Of a DNA stretch of 64,000 bases, positions 10,763 through 24,100 are shown piece by piece. The DNA is taken from the NCBI RefSeq assembly GCF_001612635.1, contig NZ_BDAV01000009.1, forward strand, positions 186,001-250,000, written 5' to 3'. Origin of the DNA: Nocardia africana NBRC 100379. Lineage in GTDB: Bacteria; Actinomycetota; Actinomycetes; Mycobacteriales; Mycobacteriaceae. Below the pieces are notes generated by a model. That model worked only from the letters and a program-made list of their open reading frames with translations. It was not told where the DNA came from and did not search any database. Each line of letters begins with the position of its first letter. Position 1 is the stretch's first letter. The position numbers and the translations under genes were made by a program.

Positions 10763-11203
10763 TCACGGGTTCGATCGAGATGTCGGCACGGAACAGGAGG
10801 GGCACAGGCCCCAGTAGATGACCTCGGCCTCGTCGAGGACGAAGCCGTTGTCGTCGGCGGCGGTCAGGCACGGCGCGTCGCCGACCGAGCAGTCGACGTC
10901 GGCGATGACGCCGCAGGAGCGGCACACCAGATGGTGGTGGTTGTCGCCGACGCGGGTCTCGTAGCGCGCGACCGACCCCATCGGCTGGATCCGGCGCAGC
11001 AGACCCGCCTCGGTCAGCGCTCGCAGCACGTCGTAGACGGCCTGATGGGAGACCGTGCCGAGGGTGCCGCGGACCAGGCCGAGGATGGTGTCGGTGTCGG
11101 AGTGCGGGTGTTCGGCCACAGCGGTCAGCACCGCGATCCGCGGGGCCGTCACCCGCAGCGCGGCCCGGCGCAGCATGCGCTCGAAATCCGCCGTAGTGGA
11201 CAC
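10763..11203 (-). CDS. furA: Fur-family peroxide/iron-responsive regulator FurA
   Basis: 146 residues. An N-terminal winged HTH ([21 protein letters not shown]) is followed by a dimerisation domain with [12 protein letters not shown] and a second Cys pair CPSC. Together these form the usual Cys4 structural zinc plus a His-rich regulatory metal site. The furA-katG order is the conserved mycobacterial/actinobacterial peroxide operon in which FurA represses both genes. The GTG start at 11203 lies 7 nt after a CATACT -10, so the transcript is probably leaderless. Confidence 0.92.
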   Translation of the reverse strand: MSTTADFERMLRRAALRVTAPRIAVLTAVAEHPHSDTDTILGLVRGTLGTVSHQAVYDVLRALTEAGLLRRIQPMGSVARYETRVGDNHHHLVCRSCGVIADVDCSVGDAPCLTAADDNGFVLDEAEVIYWGLCPSCSVPTSRSNP

Positions 11204-12112
11204 GGTCCGAAGTATGACTCATTCAAGTAATCGGCAGGTGTGGATTCGAGAACCCAATTTCGGACACCGCGCAGCCGGCGGCCGCCGAGCCGGTCGCCCC
11301 CCGCGTTCGGCTGTCGGCGCGGGCGCTCGAGGCGGGGCGCGCATCGCCCCGGGCGGCACGGCCGGCCATCGGTCACATCCGTTCGATCCCGCAATTTCTG
11401 TGATTATTGTGATTTCTGTGGTTTCTGATGCCGGTGACCACACCGCAATTCAGCCCGCCTCGGGGCTCGGTTTCATAACGACGGTCACGAAAACCGCGGG
11501 CCGCGACCGGGAGCGCCCTGTTCTTCCCGCGTTCGAGCGGGTGAAAGCCCGGCTATCTGGTACCGGGGCAACATCGTAGTTATCAAAAAATTACTTTTTA
11601 TCCGGGCGCGCCCGCCCACCGAATCTACCTACGACACACTGCCGTGAGGCTTCACGTGCCAGAAGGTGATCCGGTGAACGCGATGAATTCCAACGATGTG
11701 GGTAACTTGCTCGCTCCGCCCGGCCCGGAAACGGGCCGCGCCGCCCAGCACGAGGTGTGTGGCGGCGGGCACGGCGGCGGTGACGGCTCCGAGCCCCGGG
11801 GTGGCGTCGAATCCGCGGACCGGCGATCGCGCGATCACCGGCTTCGCCGTAAACACAGGTACTGACCTGGGCCGGCGGTCCAGCGGGCGGTCGCCGCGGC
11901 GTGTCGGGGCGTCGTGACCATCGCCTCCGCGTCCGGCGGCACCATCTCCAGACGAATATCCGCCCAGGGCGACGAGGGCGTTGTTCGTCGCGCCCGAAGA
12001 GTATTCGCGGCGCATATTTCGACCTGCTTCACGCATTACCGCGAACGGCGTTTTGAGAAACGGTCCGGCGTGTTGTTACTGCGTCGAAGTAAAGAGATCC
12101 GATGGAGGACCG
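11204..12112. other. 909-bp intergenic region between furA and the NRPS gene
   Basis: No convincing gene. Short frames here (for example 11644-11865 plus, 11629-12036 minus) lack family motifs. Notable content: TTTCTGTG at 11395-11402 and 11413-11420 with a related TTTCTGATG at 11422-11430; an AT-rich island at about 11578-11602 with A6 and T5 runs; and a GGCGCGCC-centred palindrome just after it. The length and AT-rich patches suggest a complex promoter for the 18-kb NRPS gene. No MbtH-like coding sequence was found. Confidence 0.6.
11211..11233 (-). promoter_or_regulatory. furA: furA promoter -10 and candidate FurA box
   Basis: Minus-strand CATACT (11211-11216) sits 7 nt before the furA GTG. 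Immediately upstream, 11216-11230 is an AT-rich, partly symmetric stretch containing TGACTCATTCA on the plus strand. It resembles the AT-rich FurA box I recall from mycobacteria (TTGACT-ATTC core), but the resemblance is by eye and on the opposite strand. Confidence 0.4.
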
Positions 12113-15100
12113 GTGACCCAATTCAAAAGCAACTTCGGCGGCGATTCACAGGCGCCGAAGTCACCGCGGGTCGGCACAGCGCCACTCGGCGGTCACCAGG
12201 CACCCGGCAACGGAACACGCGCACGCACTTCGGGGCACGGATTCCCGCGCCCGGCACCCGACGGCGTATTCAAGCTCACCGCGGCGCAGCGCGGAATATG
12301 GTTCGCTCAGCACCTCGCGGGCGAATCCCCGATTTCGGTGGCGCAATATGTCGAAATCGTCGGCGAATTGGATACCGATCTGCTTCTCGAGGCCTGCCGC
12401 ACCGCGAGCGTCGAATTCGGGTCCGGACATCTGCACCTGATCGAGGTCGACGGCGAACCGTGCCAGTTCGTCGACCACTTCCGCGGCGCCCCCGCCACGG
12501 TGGTGGATCTGCGCCGCCACCCCGACCCGGTGGCCACCGCCCACCGGCTGATGACCGAGGACTACGCCGGACCGCTGGATCTGCTGCACGACCACCTGAT
12601 GGTGTGCGTCGTCTACCAGGTCGGCGACGACCACTACCTGTGGTATCAGCGCGCCCACCACATCGCCCTCGACGGATTCGCCGCGGTGACCATGCTGCAG
12701 CGCATCATCGAGCTGTACAACGCGTGGCTGCGCGGCGAGCAGCCCTCCCCGGCCGCGGCCAAGGATCTGGCCGAGATCACCGAACAGGACCTCGCCTACC
12801 GCGGGTCGACCCGATTCGACAACGACCGCAAGTACTGGACCGAACATCTGGCGGACGCACCGCCCGTGGTCAGCCTGGCCGGACGCGTCGGCAAACCGAC
12901 CATCCACCCGGCGCTGGTCAGCGACGCGCTCGCACCCGAGACCGCGGCACTGCTGGATGCCGTGGTCGCCGAACGCAGCACCAGCGTGACCCCGATCGTG
13001 GTCGCCGCCTTCGCCGCCTACCTGGCCCGCATGACCGGAAGCACCGAGGTGCTGCTGAGCCTTCCGGTGTCGGGCCGGCATTCGGCGATCCTGCGCCGAT
13101 CCGGGGGCATGGTCGCCAACGTGGTGCCGCTGCGCGTGCGGGTCGGCGCCCGCAGCGTCGGCGAACTGATCGACGCGGTGCAAGGCGAGCTGACCAGCGC
13201 GCTGCGCCGCCAGCGCTACCGGCAGGAGGACATCTTCCGCGACCTGGGCATCGCCCGCGACGAGACCGCCTCCTTCGGTCCCGCCGTGAACCTGATGATG
13301 ATCGACAACGACGTCGTCCTCGGCGAGACCACCGGCCGGCTGCACGTGCTCACCTCCGGGCCCACCGCCGACCTGTTCGTCAACATCTACCCCGGCGCCG
13401 GCCGCGACAGCACCCACATCGACTTCCAGGGCAACCCGAACATCTACCAGCCCGACGAACTCGCCGGCCACCACCGCCGCTTCCTGATGTTCCTGCACGA
13501 ATTCCTCGCCCGCGGAACGCACTACCGCATCGACCGGCTGCCGCTGCTCGCGCCACAGGAACAGCAGCGGCTGCTGCCCGTGCACGGCGCCGACGCGGTC
13601 GCGCCCCGGCTGCTGGCCGACATCCTCGCCGACAGCGCCTACCGCCACCGCGCCGCCGACGCGATCGCCACACCCGACACCACCCTCACCTACGGGGAAC
13701 TCGACACCCGGTCCGCACAGCTGGCCCGCCTCCTGATCGCGCGCGGCGCCGGACCCGGCACCACCGTCGCGATCATGCTGCGCCGCTCGGTCGAATCGAT
13801 CGTCGCCGCCTGGGCGGTCGCCAAATCCGGTGCCGCGATCGTGCAGGTGGATCCCGAATATCCGGCCAAACGCATCGAGCACATGATCGACGACAGCGGC
13901 GCCCGGGTAGGCGTCACCGTCGACGCCTACCGGGGACGGCTGCCGCAGGCGGTGACGCAGGTGGTACTCGACGACCCGGACACCGCCGCCGCCTGCCGCG
14001 ACACCACCGGCACCCCGATCGGAGACAGCGAACGCCTGCGCCCGCTGCGCCCCGACGACCTCGCCTACATCACCTACACCTCCGGATCCACCGGCATCCC
14101 GAAGGGGGTGCAGGTGACCCATGCGGGGCTGGCCGACCTCATCGCCGACCGCAGCGAGGTCTGCGGCGTGGACGCCACCGCGCGCGTGTCGTATGCGCTG
14201 TCGCCGAGCTTCGACGCCTCGCTCGAGCAGTTCCTGGTGTGCTTCGCCAACGGCGCGACCCTGCTGGTCGTCCCGCCCGAGGTGATCGGCGGCGACGACC
14301 TGACCGACCTGCTGGCCACCCAGCACGTCACCCACCTCACCCTCACCCCGGCGATGCTGGCGACGGTCGATCCCCGGCGGCTGAGCGAGCTGCGGGTGGT
14401 CGTGGTCGGCGGTGACGTGTGCCCGCCGCACGTGATCGAACGCTGGACGCGCTGCGCGGCGATGTTCAACGAGTACGGGCCCACCGAAACCACCATCACC
14501 GCCGCCAGCGCCGCCGTCACCCCCGGCGGTGACCTGACCGTCGGCGCCCCCATCCGCGGGGTCTCGGCGATGGTGCTCGACCGCTGCCTGCAGGCGGTGC
14601 CGCCCGGAACCGCGGGTGAGCTGTATCTGGCCGGGCCCGGGGTGGCGCGCGGCTACAGCCACCGGTTCGCCGAAACCGCGGCCCGTTTCGTCGCCGACCC
14701 GTACGGCGAGCCCGGAACGCGCATGTACCGCACCGGCGATATGGCGCGCTGGGTCGGCGACGGGCCCGTCCCGGAGCTGGAATTGCTGGGGCGCAGCGAC
14801 TTTCAGGTCAAGATCCGCGGCTACCGCATCGAACCAGGCGAAATCGACGCCGCCCTGGCCGCCCACGACGATGTCGACATCTCCGTCACCGTGCCGGTGC
14901 GCAACAACGCCGACGCGACCGTCCTCGCCTCCTACGTGGTGCCGGTGCGCGGGCGCCACATCGACCCGCTCGAACTGCAACGCTTCGCCCGCGACACGCT
15001 GCCGCCGCATCTGGTGCCCGCGGTGATCATGGCGCTGGACACCCTGCCGGTCAACGCGTTCGGCAAACTCGACCGCACCGCCCTGCCCGCCCCCGCCTTC

Positions 15101-18100
15101 GGCACCGCCGCCGCGGGGCGAGCGCCGTCCACCCCGCGCGAACAGCGCGTGGCGCAACTGTTCGGCGAAATCCTGGACGTGGCCACCGTCGGCGCCGACG
15201 ACAGCTTCTTCGCCCTCGGCGGCGACAGCATCCTGTCCATCCAGCTGGTGGCGCGGGCCAAGGCCGAGGGCCTGAGCTTCTCCACCCAGGACGTGTTCGA
15301 CCACAAGACCGTCGCCGCGCTGGCCGCGGTCGCCACCGACGCCGGTGGCGGCCCGCAACTGGCCGAACTACCCGGCGGCGCGGTCGGACCCATGCCGCTG
15401 ACCCCGATCATGTACGCGATGCTCGCGCGCGGCCGATTCGACCGCTTCGCGCAGGCCACCCTCATCGAACTGCCGCCACAGGTCGACGACGCCGACCTGG
15501 TGGCGGCGCTGGCAGCGGTGCTGGACCGCCACGACATGCTGCGCGCGGTGCTGCGCGGCGCCCACTCCGCCGACCGCTACATCGACGTCGCCGCCCCCGG
15601 CGCGGTCGACGCCGCGACCGTGTACGAATCGGTGCGGCTGCCGCGCCGCGACGCCACCGAGATCGACGCCCGATTGCAGGCGGCCGCCGACCGCCTCGAC
15701 CCCGCCGACGGTGTGCTGGTGCACGTGGTGCGCATGCGCGACGACACCACCGGCCCCGACCTGATGTGGGTGGTGATCCACCACCTCGCCGTCGACGCCG
15801 TGTCGTGGCGGATCCTGCTCGCCGATCTGGCCGGGGCATGGCAGCAGATCAGCGCCGGCGCCGAACCGGCCTTCGGCCCGGCCAGCACCTCGGTGCGGCG
15901 CTGGAGCCACGGACTCACCGACCAGGCCGCCGGCCGCCGCGACGGCGAGCTGGAGCTGTGGAAGAGCGTGCTCGCGCCGGGGGAGAAGCTGCTCGGCACC
16001 CGGCATCTGGACCCCGCCCGCGACACCGCCGCCACCGCCGGCCGCATCGAGGTGCACGTGCCCGCCGACGTGTCCGAAGCGGTCCTCACCACCGTCCCCG
16101 CCCGCTTCCACGGCACACCCAACGATCCGCTGCTGGCCGCGCTGGCGCTGGCGCTGGGGGAGTGGCGTCGCCGCCGCGGCGGCGACGCCGACACCGAACT
16201 GATCTCCCTCGAGGGCCACGGCCGCGAGGAACACGCCGTGCCCGGCGCCGACCTCAGCGCCACCGTCGGCTGGTTCACCACCCGCTTCCCGGTGCGCCTG
16301 GACCTGCGCGGCCTCGACACCGACGACGCGTTCGCCGGCGGCGCCGCCGCGGGAACGGCGATCGTGCGAGCCAAGGAACAGCTGCGCGCGATCCCCGACA
16401 ACGGCATCGGCTACGGGATGCTGCGCTGCCTCGACGCCGAAGCCGGCGCCGAACTGGCCACCACACCCGAACCACAGATCGCGTTCAACTACCTCGGTCG
16501 CGTCGGCGTCCACGAACAATCCGGGCCGTGGACCCCGACCACGGAATTCACCTCCCTCACCGCGACCGGCGACCCGGCGATGGCGCTGCCCGCCGTCCTG
16601 GATGTCAACGCGATCGCCGAACCAGGGACCGACGGCCTCGAACTCGACGCCACCTGGGAATTCGCCACCGGCGTGCTGAACGCCGCGGAGGTGGAGGAAC
16701 TGGCCGGACTGTGGGTGCGGGCGCTGCGCGGGCTCGCCACCCACGCCCGCAGCGACACCGCCGGCGGCTTCACCCCGTCGGATTTCCCGCTCGTCGACCT
16801 CACCCAGGACGACATCGACCGCTGGCAGCTGGAATACCCGACCATGACCGACGTGTGGCCGCTGACCGCCTTGCAGTCCGGTCTGCTGTTCCACGCCGTC
16901 TACGACACCGACCGCGTCGACGGCTACACCGTGCAGGCGACACTGACCCTCGCCGGGCAGGTCGACACCGCCCGGATGCGGGCCGCGGCGCAGACGGTGA
17001 TCGACCGGCACGACAGCCTGCGCACCGCCTTCGTCGAAAGCGCCGCAGGGCCCCGCCAGATCGTGATGAGCGGTGTGCGCGCCGACTGGCACGACAGCGA
17101 CCTCACCGAGATCGCCGACGCCGGGGAACGCGAACGCGAACGCCGCCGCATCACCGACACCGCCTCGGCCCCCTTCGATCCCGCCCGGCCGCCGCTGCTG
17201 CGTTTCCACCTGATCCGCACCGGCGCAACCGAATTCGAACTGCTGCTCACCAACCATCACATCGTGCTCGACGGCTGGTCGATGCCGCTGCTGATCCACG
17301 AACTGCTCACCCTCTACGCCGCGGACGGCGACCCGGCCACCCTGGCAGCGGCCGGCAGCTACCGCGACTACCTGCATTGGCTGCACAGCCAGGACCGCGA
17401 CGCCGCGATCACCGCCTGGCAGCACGTGCTCGCCGGCATGGACAGCCCCACATTGGTGACCGGGCGCCCGGACCGGACCGTGCCCGCCGACAACAGCGAG
17501 GTCAGCGCCAACCTGTCCGCCGAGACGACCGCCGCGATCACCGACCTGTCACGCGCCTACGGCGTCACCGCCAACACCACCGTCCAGGTGGCGTGGGCGC
17601 TGCTGCTGACCACCCTCACCGGCCGCTCCGACATCGTGTTCGGCAACACCGTCTCCGACCGCCCGCCGCAGGTGCCCGGAGTCGAACGCATGGTGGGGCT
17701 GTTCATCAACACCGTGCCCGTGCGGATCCGGCTCGAACCGGGCGAAACCGTCGCCGACCTGCTCAGCCGCGTACAGTCCGAACAGGCCGCCACCCTCGAT
17801 CACCGGCACCTCGGACTGGCCGAACTGCAACGCGCCACCGGTTTCGCCGACATGTTCGACACCGTGACCGTGCTCGAGTCCTATCCGCTCGATCGCGAAC
17901 AGCTGACCCACAATCTGCGCGAGGCCGGGCTGCGCCTCGTCGACGTCGACGCCCACGACGCCACCCCGTACCCGCTGAGCCTGCAGGTGACCCCGCCGCG
18001 TCCCGGCCGCGACAGCGACCCCGACGCGGCCACCTCCGCCACCCACACCGTGATGCTGCGCTTCTCCTGCGACCGGCTCGACGCCGACACCGCCCGCACT

Positions 18101-21100
18101 CTGCTCGGCCGCTACGAACAGATCCTCGACCAGATCGCCGCCGACCCCACCGCCACCGTCGCCGCCATCAGCCCCTGCTCGAACAGCGAACTCGCCGAAC
18201 TGATTCCGGCGCCACACAGCGCACCGGCCGGACGCACCCTGCGCGACATCCTCACCGGCACCGCCCGCACCCACCCGGACGCGGTGGCGGTGCGGGCCGG
18301 CACCACCACCCTCACCTATCGGGAACTCGCCGCGCGGGCACACCGGCTCGCGCAGCACCTGCTCACCCGCGGCGCCCGCCCGGAAACCGTTGTCGCCGTG
18401 GTCGTCCCGCGCTCGGTCGAGCTGGCCGTCGCGATCTGGGCGGTCGCCGAAACCGGGGCGGCGTTCCTGCCGCTGGATCCGGGCAACCCCGGCGAACGCA
18501 TCGCCGAACTGCTCGCCGATTCGGGCACCACCCTCGGCGTCACCACCCGCGCCCTCGCACACCGGCTTCCCACCGCCGTCGACTGGACCCTCGCCGACAC
18601 CGACCTGCCCGCCGAACCCGAAACCACCACCGCCACCGACGAACTGCGCCTCGACAACGCCGCCTACCTGATCTACACCTCCGGATCCACCGGCACACCC
18701 AAAGCCGTGCACCTCACCCATCGCGGCCTCGCCGGCCTGACCGCCGCACACGCCGACGCCTTCGCCGTCGACACCACCTCCACCGTATTGCAGGTCGCCT
18801 CACCGGGATTCGACGCCTGCCTGTCGGAACTGCTGCTCGCCCACGGCCACGGCGCCACCCTGGTGATCGCACCCCCCGACGTCTACGGCGGCGCCGCACT
18901 CGAGGAACTGCTGCGCACCCGAGGGGTGACCCATGCCATCATCACCCCGTCGGTGCTCACCACGATGGACCCCGCAAAACTGCCGGCAATGACGACGATC
19001 GCGGTCGTCGGTGAAGCCACCGGCACCGACCTGGTCACCCGCTGGGCGCCCGGGCGGCGGTTGATGAACCACTACGGGCCCACCGAAACCACCGTGTGGG
19101 CCACCGGATCCGACGCCCTTACACCCGGTGAACCCGTCACCATCGGCACCCCGATCCACGGCCTGTCGGTCACCGTGCGTGACATGTGGCTGCGGCCCGT
19201 CCCCGCCGGGGTGGCCGGCGAACTGTACGTGCGCGGGCCCGCACTGGCCCGCGGCTACCTCGACCGCCCCGCCACCACCGCGGCCCGCTTCGTCGCCGAC
19301 CCGGAATCGTCTCGGGGACAACGCCTCTACCGCACCGGCGACAGTGTGCGCTGGCTGCACACCACGCGCGGACCGCAACTGGAATACCTCGGCCGCAGCG
19401 ACCAGCAGGTCAAGATCCACGGCCTGCGCATCGAACCGGGGGAGATCGACGCCCGCCTGGCCCGCCACGACAGCGTGGCCGCCGCCGCCACCGTCGACCG
19501 GCCCGGACCCGCCGGTGAACCCGTGCTGGTGTCCTATGTCGTCGCCGCACCGGGCGCCACCCTCGACCCGGCCGCGCTGCACGCCGACCTGGAACGCGAA
19601 CTCGCCCACTACATGAACCCCGCCGCCATCATCGAACTGGCGGACATGCCGCGCACACCGGTCGGCAAGATCGACCGCGCAGCGCTGCGCGACCTCGACT
19701 TCCGCACCGACGAAACCGCCGGACGGGCACCGGCCACCGCCGACGAACAACTCATGGCCAAACTGTTCGCCGAAGTCCTGCACCGCGACACCGTGTACGC
19801 CGACAGCAACTTCTTCACCCTCGGCGGCGACAGCATCGTGTCCATGCGACTGGTGGCGTTGGCCCGCGAGGCCGGGCTCACCCTCACCCCGCGCGACGTC
19901 TTCGAAGCCAAAACCGTTGCCGCACTAGCGGAAATGGTGCGCGGCACCGTCACCGCCGACCCGTCGCTGTCACGCGAACCGGCCCACCGCGCCGAAGGCC
20001 GCCCCCCGCGCCCCTCGGACTTCCCGCTCGTCGAGCTGAGCGCCGCCGACGTCGAACGGCTCGACCACCGCTACCCGGACCTGGCCGACGTGTGGCCGCT
20101 GTCGCCGATGCAGGCCGGAATCCGATTCCACTCCACCTACAACCCCGGCGCCGGCGACAACTACACCGTCCAAACCGCGATCGGCTTCACCGGCGCCGTC
20201 GACGCCGAACGCCTGCGCCGCGCCGCCCAAGCCCTCGTCGACCGCCACGACATCCTGCGCGCCGCCTTCACCGACACCAGCTCCGGACCCTGCCAGATCG
20301 TGCTCGGCCACGCCCCCGTCCGCTTCCGGCACATCGACCTCACCGCCCCCGGCGCAGACCCCACCGGCCTCGACCGCGTGGCCGCCGACGACGCCGCCGA
20401 AGGGTTCGATCTGTCGGCGCCGCCGCTGATCCGATTCACCCTGATCACCGTGCGCCCCGACAGCTACCGGCTGCTCGTCACCAACCACCACGTGATCCTC
20501 GACGGCTGGTCCATGCCGCTGCTGATGAGCGAACTGCTCACCAACTACAGCACCCCCGCCCACGTCGACACCGCCGAACCCGCACCCAGCTACCGCGACT
20601 ACCTGGCCTGGCTGCACCGCCAAGACCTCGCCGCCTCCACCGCCGCCTGGGCCCACGAATACGCCGACGTCGAATCACCCACCCGCGTCGCCCGCGCCGA
20701 CGCCGCCCACCGCGACACCTCCGCCGGCGAAATCGACACCCTGCTGCCCGCTCACCGGGCCGCCGACCTGCGCCGCGTCGCCGCCGGCGCCGCCGTCACC
20801 GTCAACACCGCCGTCGCCGCGGCATGGGCGCTGACCCTGCGCGAACTGACCGGCGACACCGACGTCGTCTTCGGATCCGCCGTCTCCGGCCGGCCCCCCG
20901 AACTCCCACAGGTCGACCGCACCCTCGGCATGTTCCTCAACACCATCCCCGTGCGCGTGCCGCTGGACCCCACCCACACCGTCGAGCAGCTGCTGACCCG
21001 GATCCAGCAACACCAGACCCGCATGCTCGGCCACCACCACATCGGACTGCCCGACATCCACCGCGCGGCCGGAATGACCGCGCTGTTCGACACCGCCGTC

Positions 21101-24100
21101 GCCTTCCAATCCTTCCCCGTCGACCGGCCCGCCCTGCAGCACCTCGTCGACGCCGCCGGCCTGCGCATCGACGACATCACCGGCGTCGACGCCACCCCCT
21201 ACCCGCTCAGCCTCGTCGTGGCCCCCGACGCCGCCGACACCGAACACACCGACACCCCCCACACCGACGCGGCCGCCGCAGCGGGACTGCGCATCACCCT
21301 GCGCTACCTCGACGACGAATTCGACACCCACCGCGCACAGTGGATCCTCGACCGGTTCGTCACACTCCTGCACCGCATCGCCGACGACCCGGCCACCCCG
21401 CTGGCACGGCTCACCGTCGCCGACGCCACCGAACCGGCCACCGCCCACACGCACCGCCGGCCCCGCACCCTCGGCGACATCCTCACCGCCACCGCCGCCG
21501 CCCGCCCCGACGCCGTCGCCGCCACCTGCGGCGCCGACACCATCACCTACCGCGACCTCGATCAGCGATCCAACCGGCTGGCCCGGTTGCTGCTGCGCCG
21601 TGGCCTCACCCCGCACACCGTGCTCGCCAGCGCCCTGCCACGCTCCCTCGACGCCGTCGTCACCATGTGGGCCGCCGCAAAAACCGGCGCCGCGTTCGTG
21701 CCGATCGACCCGCGCCTGCCCGCCGAGCGCATCGCATTCCTGCTCGGCGACTCCGGCGCCACCCTCGGCATCACCCACACCGGCACCGCCCGCCCGCCCC
21801 AGCACATCGACTGGCTCACCCTCGACGACCCCGGCACCGTCCACGCCCTCGACACCGAATCCGGCGCCCCGATCACCGACACCGAACGCGGCGCGGCGCT
21901 CACTCCCGACCGCACCGCCTACCTCATCTACACCTCCGGATCCACCGGAACCCCCAAAGGTGTGCTGGTCACCCACCGCGGACTCGCCGACCTCGTCGAC
22001 GCCCAGCACCGCCTCCTCGGCGTCACCGCCGACTCCGCCGTCCTGCAGGTCGCCTCACCCAGCTTCGACGCCTCCATCTTCGAACTGCTCATGGCCCACG
22101 GCGCCGGCGGCCGGCTCGTCGTCTCCCCACCCGACGTGTACGGCGGCCCCGAACTGGCGAAACTGCTTCAGCGCGAACACATCTCGCATGCCGTGCTGAC
22201 ACCGTCGGCGCTGGCGACCATCCCCGGCGACCGATTCGACACCCTGCGCGTGCTGGCCACCGCCGGCGAACCCGTCGGCCCCGAACTCGTCGACCGGTGG
22301 GCACCCGGACGCACCATGGTCAACCTCTACGGACCCACCGAATCCACCATCTGGGCCACCGCCAGCGCACCACTGACCCCCGGCGCGCCGATCACCATCG
22401 GCGCCCCCGCCGGCCCCGTCACCACCACCGTCCTCGACACCTGGCTGCGACCCGTCCCACACGGCGTCGCGGGGGAGCTGTACCTGCTCGGCCCCGGACT
22501 CGCCGACGGCTACAAAGACCGCACCGCACTGACCGCCACCCGATTCGTCGCCTGCCCCTTCGGCGCACCCGGCGCACGCATGTACCGCACCGGCGACATC
22601 GTGCGCCGCACCACCAGGGGCGACCTGGAATTCGTGGGACGCAACGACTTCCAGGTCAAAGTCCGCGGCAACCGCATCGAACTCGCCGAAATCGACGCCG
22701 CCCTGGCCGCCCACCCCGACGTCGCCTTCGCCGTCACCGTCCCACGCACCGACGACGGCCGCCCCACCGCCCTCGTGTCCTACGTGACCCCCGCCGCCGG
22801 CGCCACCCTGTCCGACACCGACCTGAAAACCACACTCGCCCAAGCACTCCCGCCCTACATGGTGCCCGCCGCCGTCATGATCCTCGACGAGGTGCCGCTC
22901 ACCCCGACCGGCAAACTCGACCGCGACCGGCTACCCCGGCCACCCGTCACCGCCCGCGCCTTCCGCGCACCCACCACCTGGCAGGAAGACGTCGTCGCCC
23001 GCGCCTACGAACAAGTCCTCGACGCCGAACACGTCGGCGCCGACGACGACTTCTTCGCCCTCGGCGGCGACTCGCTCAGCGCCGCCCTCGTCGCCGCCCG
23101 CATCGGCGCCGCCCTCGACGTGCGCATCCCCGTCCGCACCATCTTCGAAGAACCCACCGTCGCCGCCCTCGCCCGACGCGCCCGCACCCTGCACGGCACC
23201 GCCCGCATCCCACTCACCGCAGGCGACCGCCCCGACCCCCTCCCGCTGTCACTGGCCCAGCAACGCATGTGGTTCCTCAACCGATTCGAACCCGAATCGG
23301 CCGCCTACAACATCCCCGTCATGCTGCAGCTGTCCGGGCACCTCGACACCACGGCACTGAGCGCCGCCCTCGACGACGTCATCGCCCGCCACGAAGTGCT
23401 GCGCACCATCTACCCCGAAACCGACGGCGAACCCCGCCAGGTCATCCTCGACCGGGCGCCGATCACCCTCGAAACCGGCCACCCCGCCCCCGACATCCTC
23501 CCGCACCTGCTCACCGAATTCGTGCGACGCGGCTTCGACGTCTCCACCCAGGTACCGCTGCGCGTCGCCCTGTTCGACATCACCACCGACACCGACGACA
23601 CCGGCCGATACATGCTCGTCCTGGTCGTCCACCACATCGCCGGCGACGGACAATCCATGGGCCCGCTGGCCCGCGACGTCATGACCGCCTACGCCGCCCG
23701 CCACACCGGACAACCCCCGCACTGGCAGCCACTGCCCGTGCAGTACGCCGACTTCGCGCTGTGGCAACGCCGCATCCTCGGCTCCGCCGCCGACCCCGCC
23801 TCGCTGATGTCCACCCAGCTCGACTACTGGCGCACCACCCTCGACCGGGTACCCGACCTGCTCGACCTGCCCACCGACCGGCCCCGCCCCGCCGTCGCCA
23901 GCCTCACCGGCGGCCGCGTCCCCCTCGACATCCCCGCACCCCTGCACCGGCAACTGCAGACACTGGCCCGCGACCACGGCACCTCCCTGTTCATGGTCGT
24001 GCACGCCGCACTCGCCGTCCTGCTCGGCCGGCTCGCCGACACCGACGACATCGTCATCGGCACCCCCGTCGCCGGCCGCGGCGAACCCGGCCTCGACGAC

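Noticed and set aside
11629..12036. 135-residue minus-strand frame and 73-residue plus frame upstream of the NRPS
   Set aside because: No ribosome site, no motif, and not MbtH-like. Treated as non-coding.
11204..12112. Iron-box (IdeR/DmdR) upstream of the NRPS as sign of a siderophore
   Set aside because: No TTAGGTTAGGCTAACCTAA-like site was found, so siderophore function is not supported despite EntF-like end domains.
12161..15358. Very long open frames on the minus strand and in other plus frames across the NRPS
   Set aside because: They follow from C-ending codons in GC-rich DNA, have Arg/Gly/His-rich composition and no motifs, and lie wholly inside a well-supported gene.
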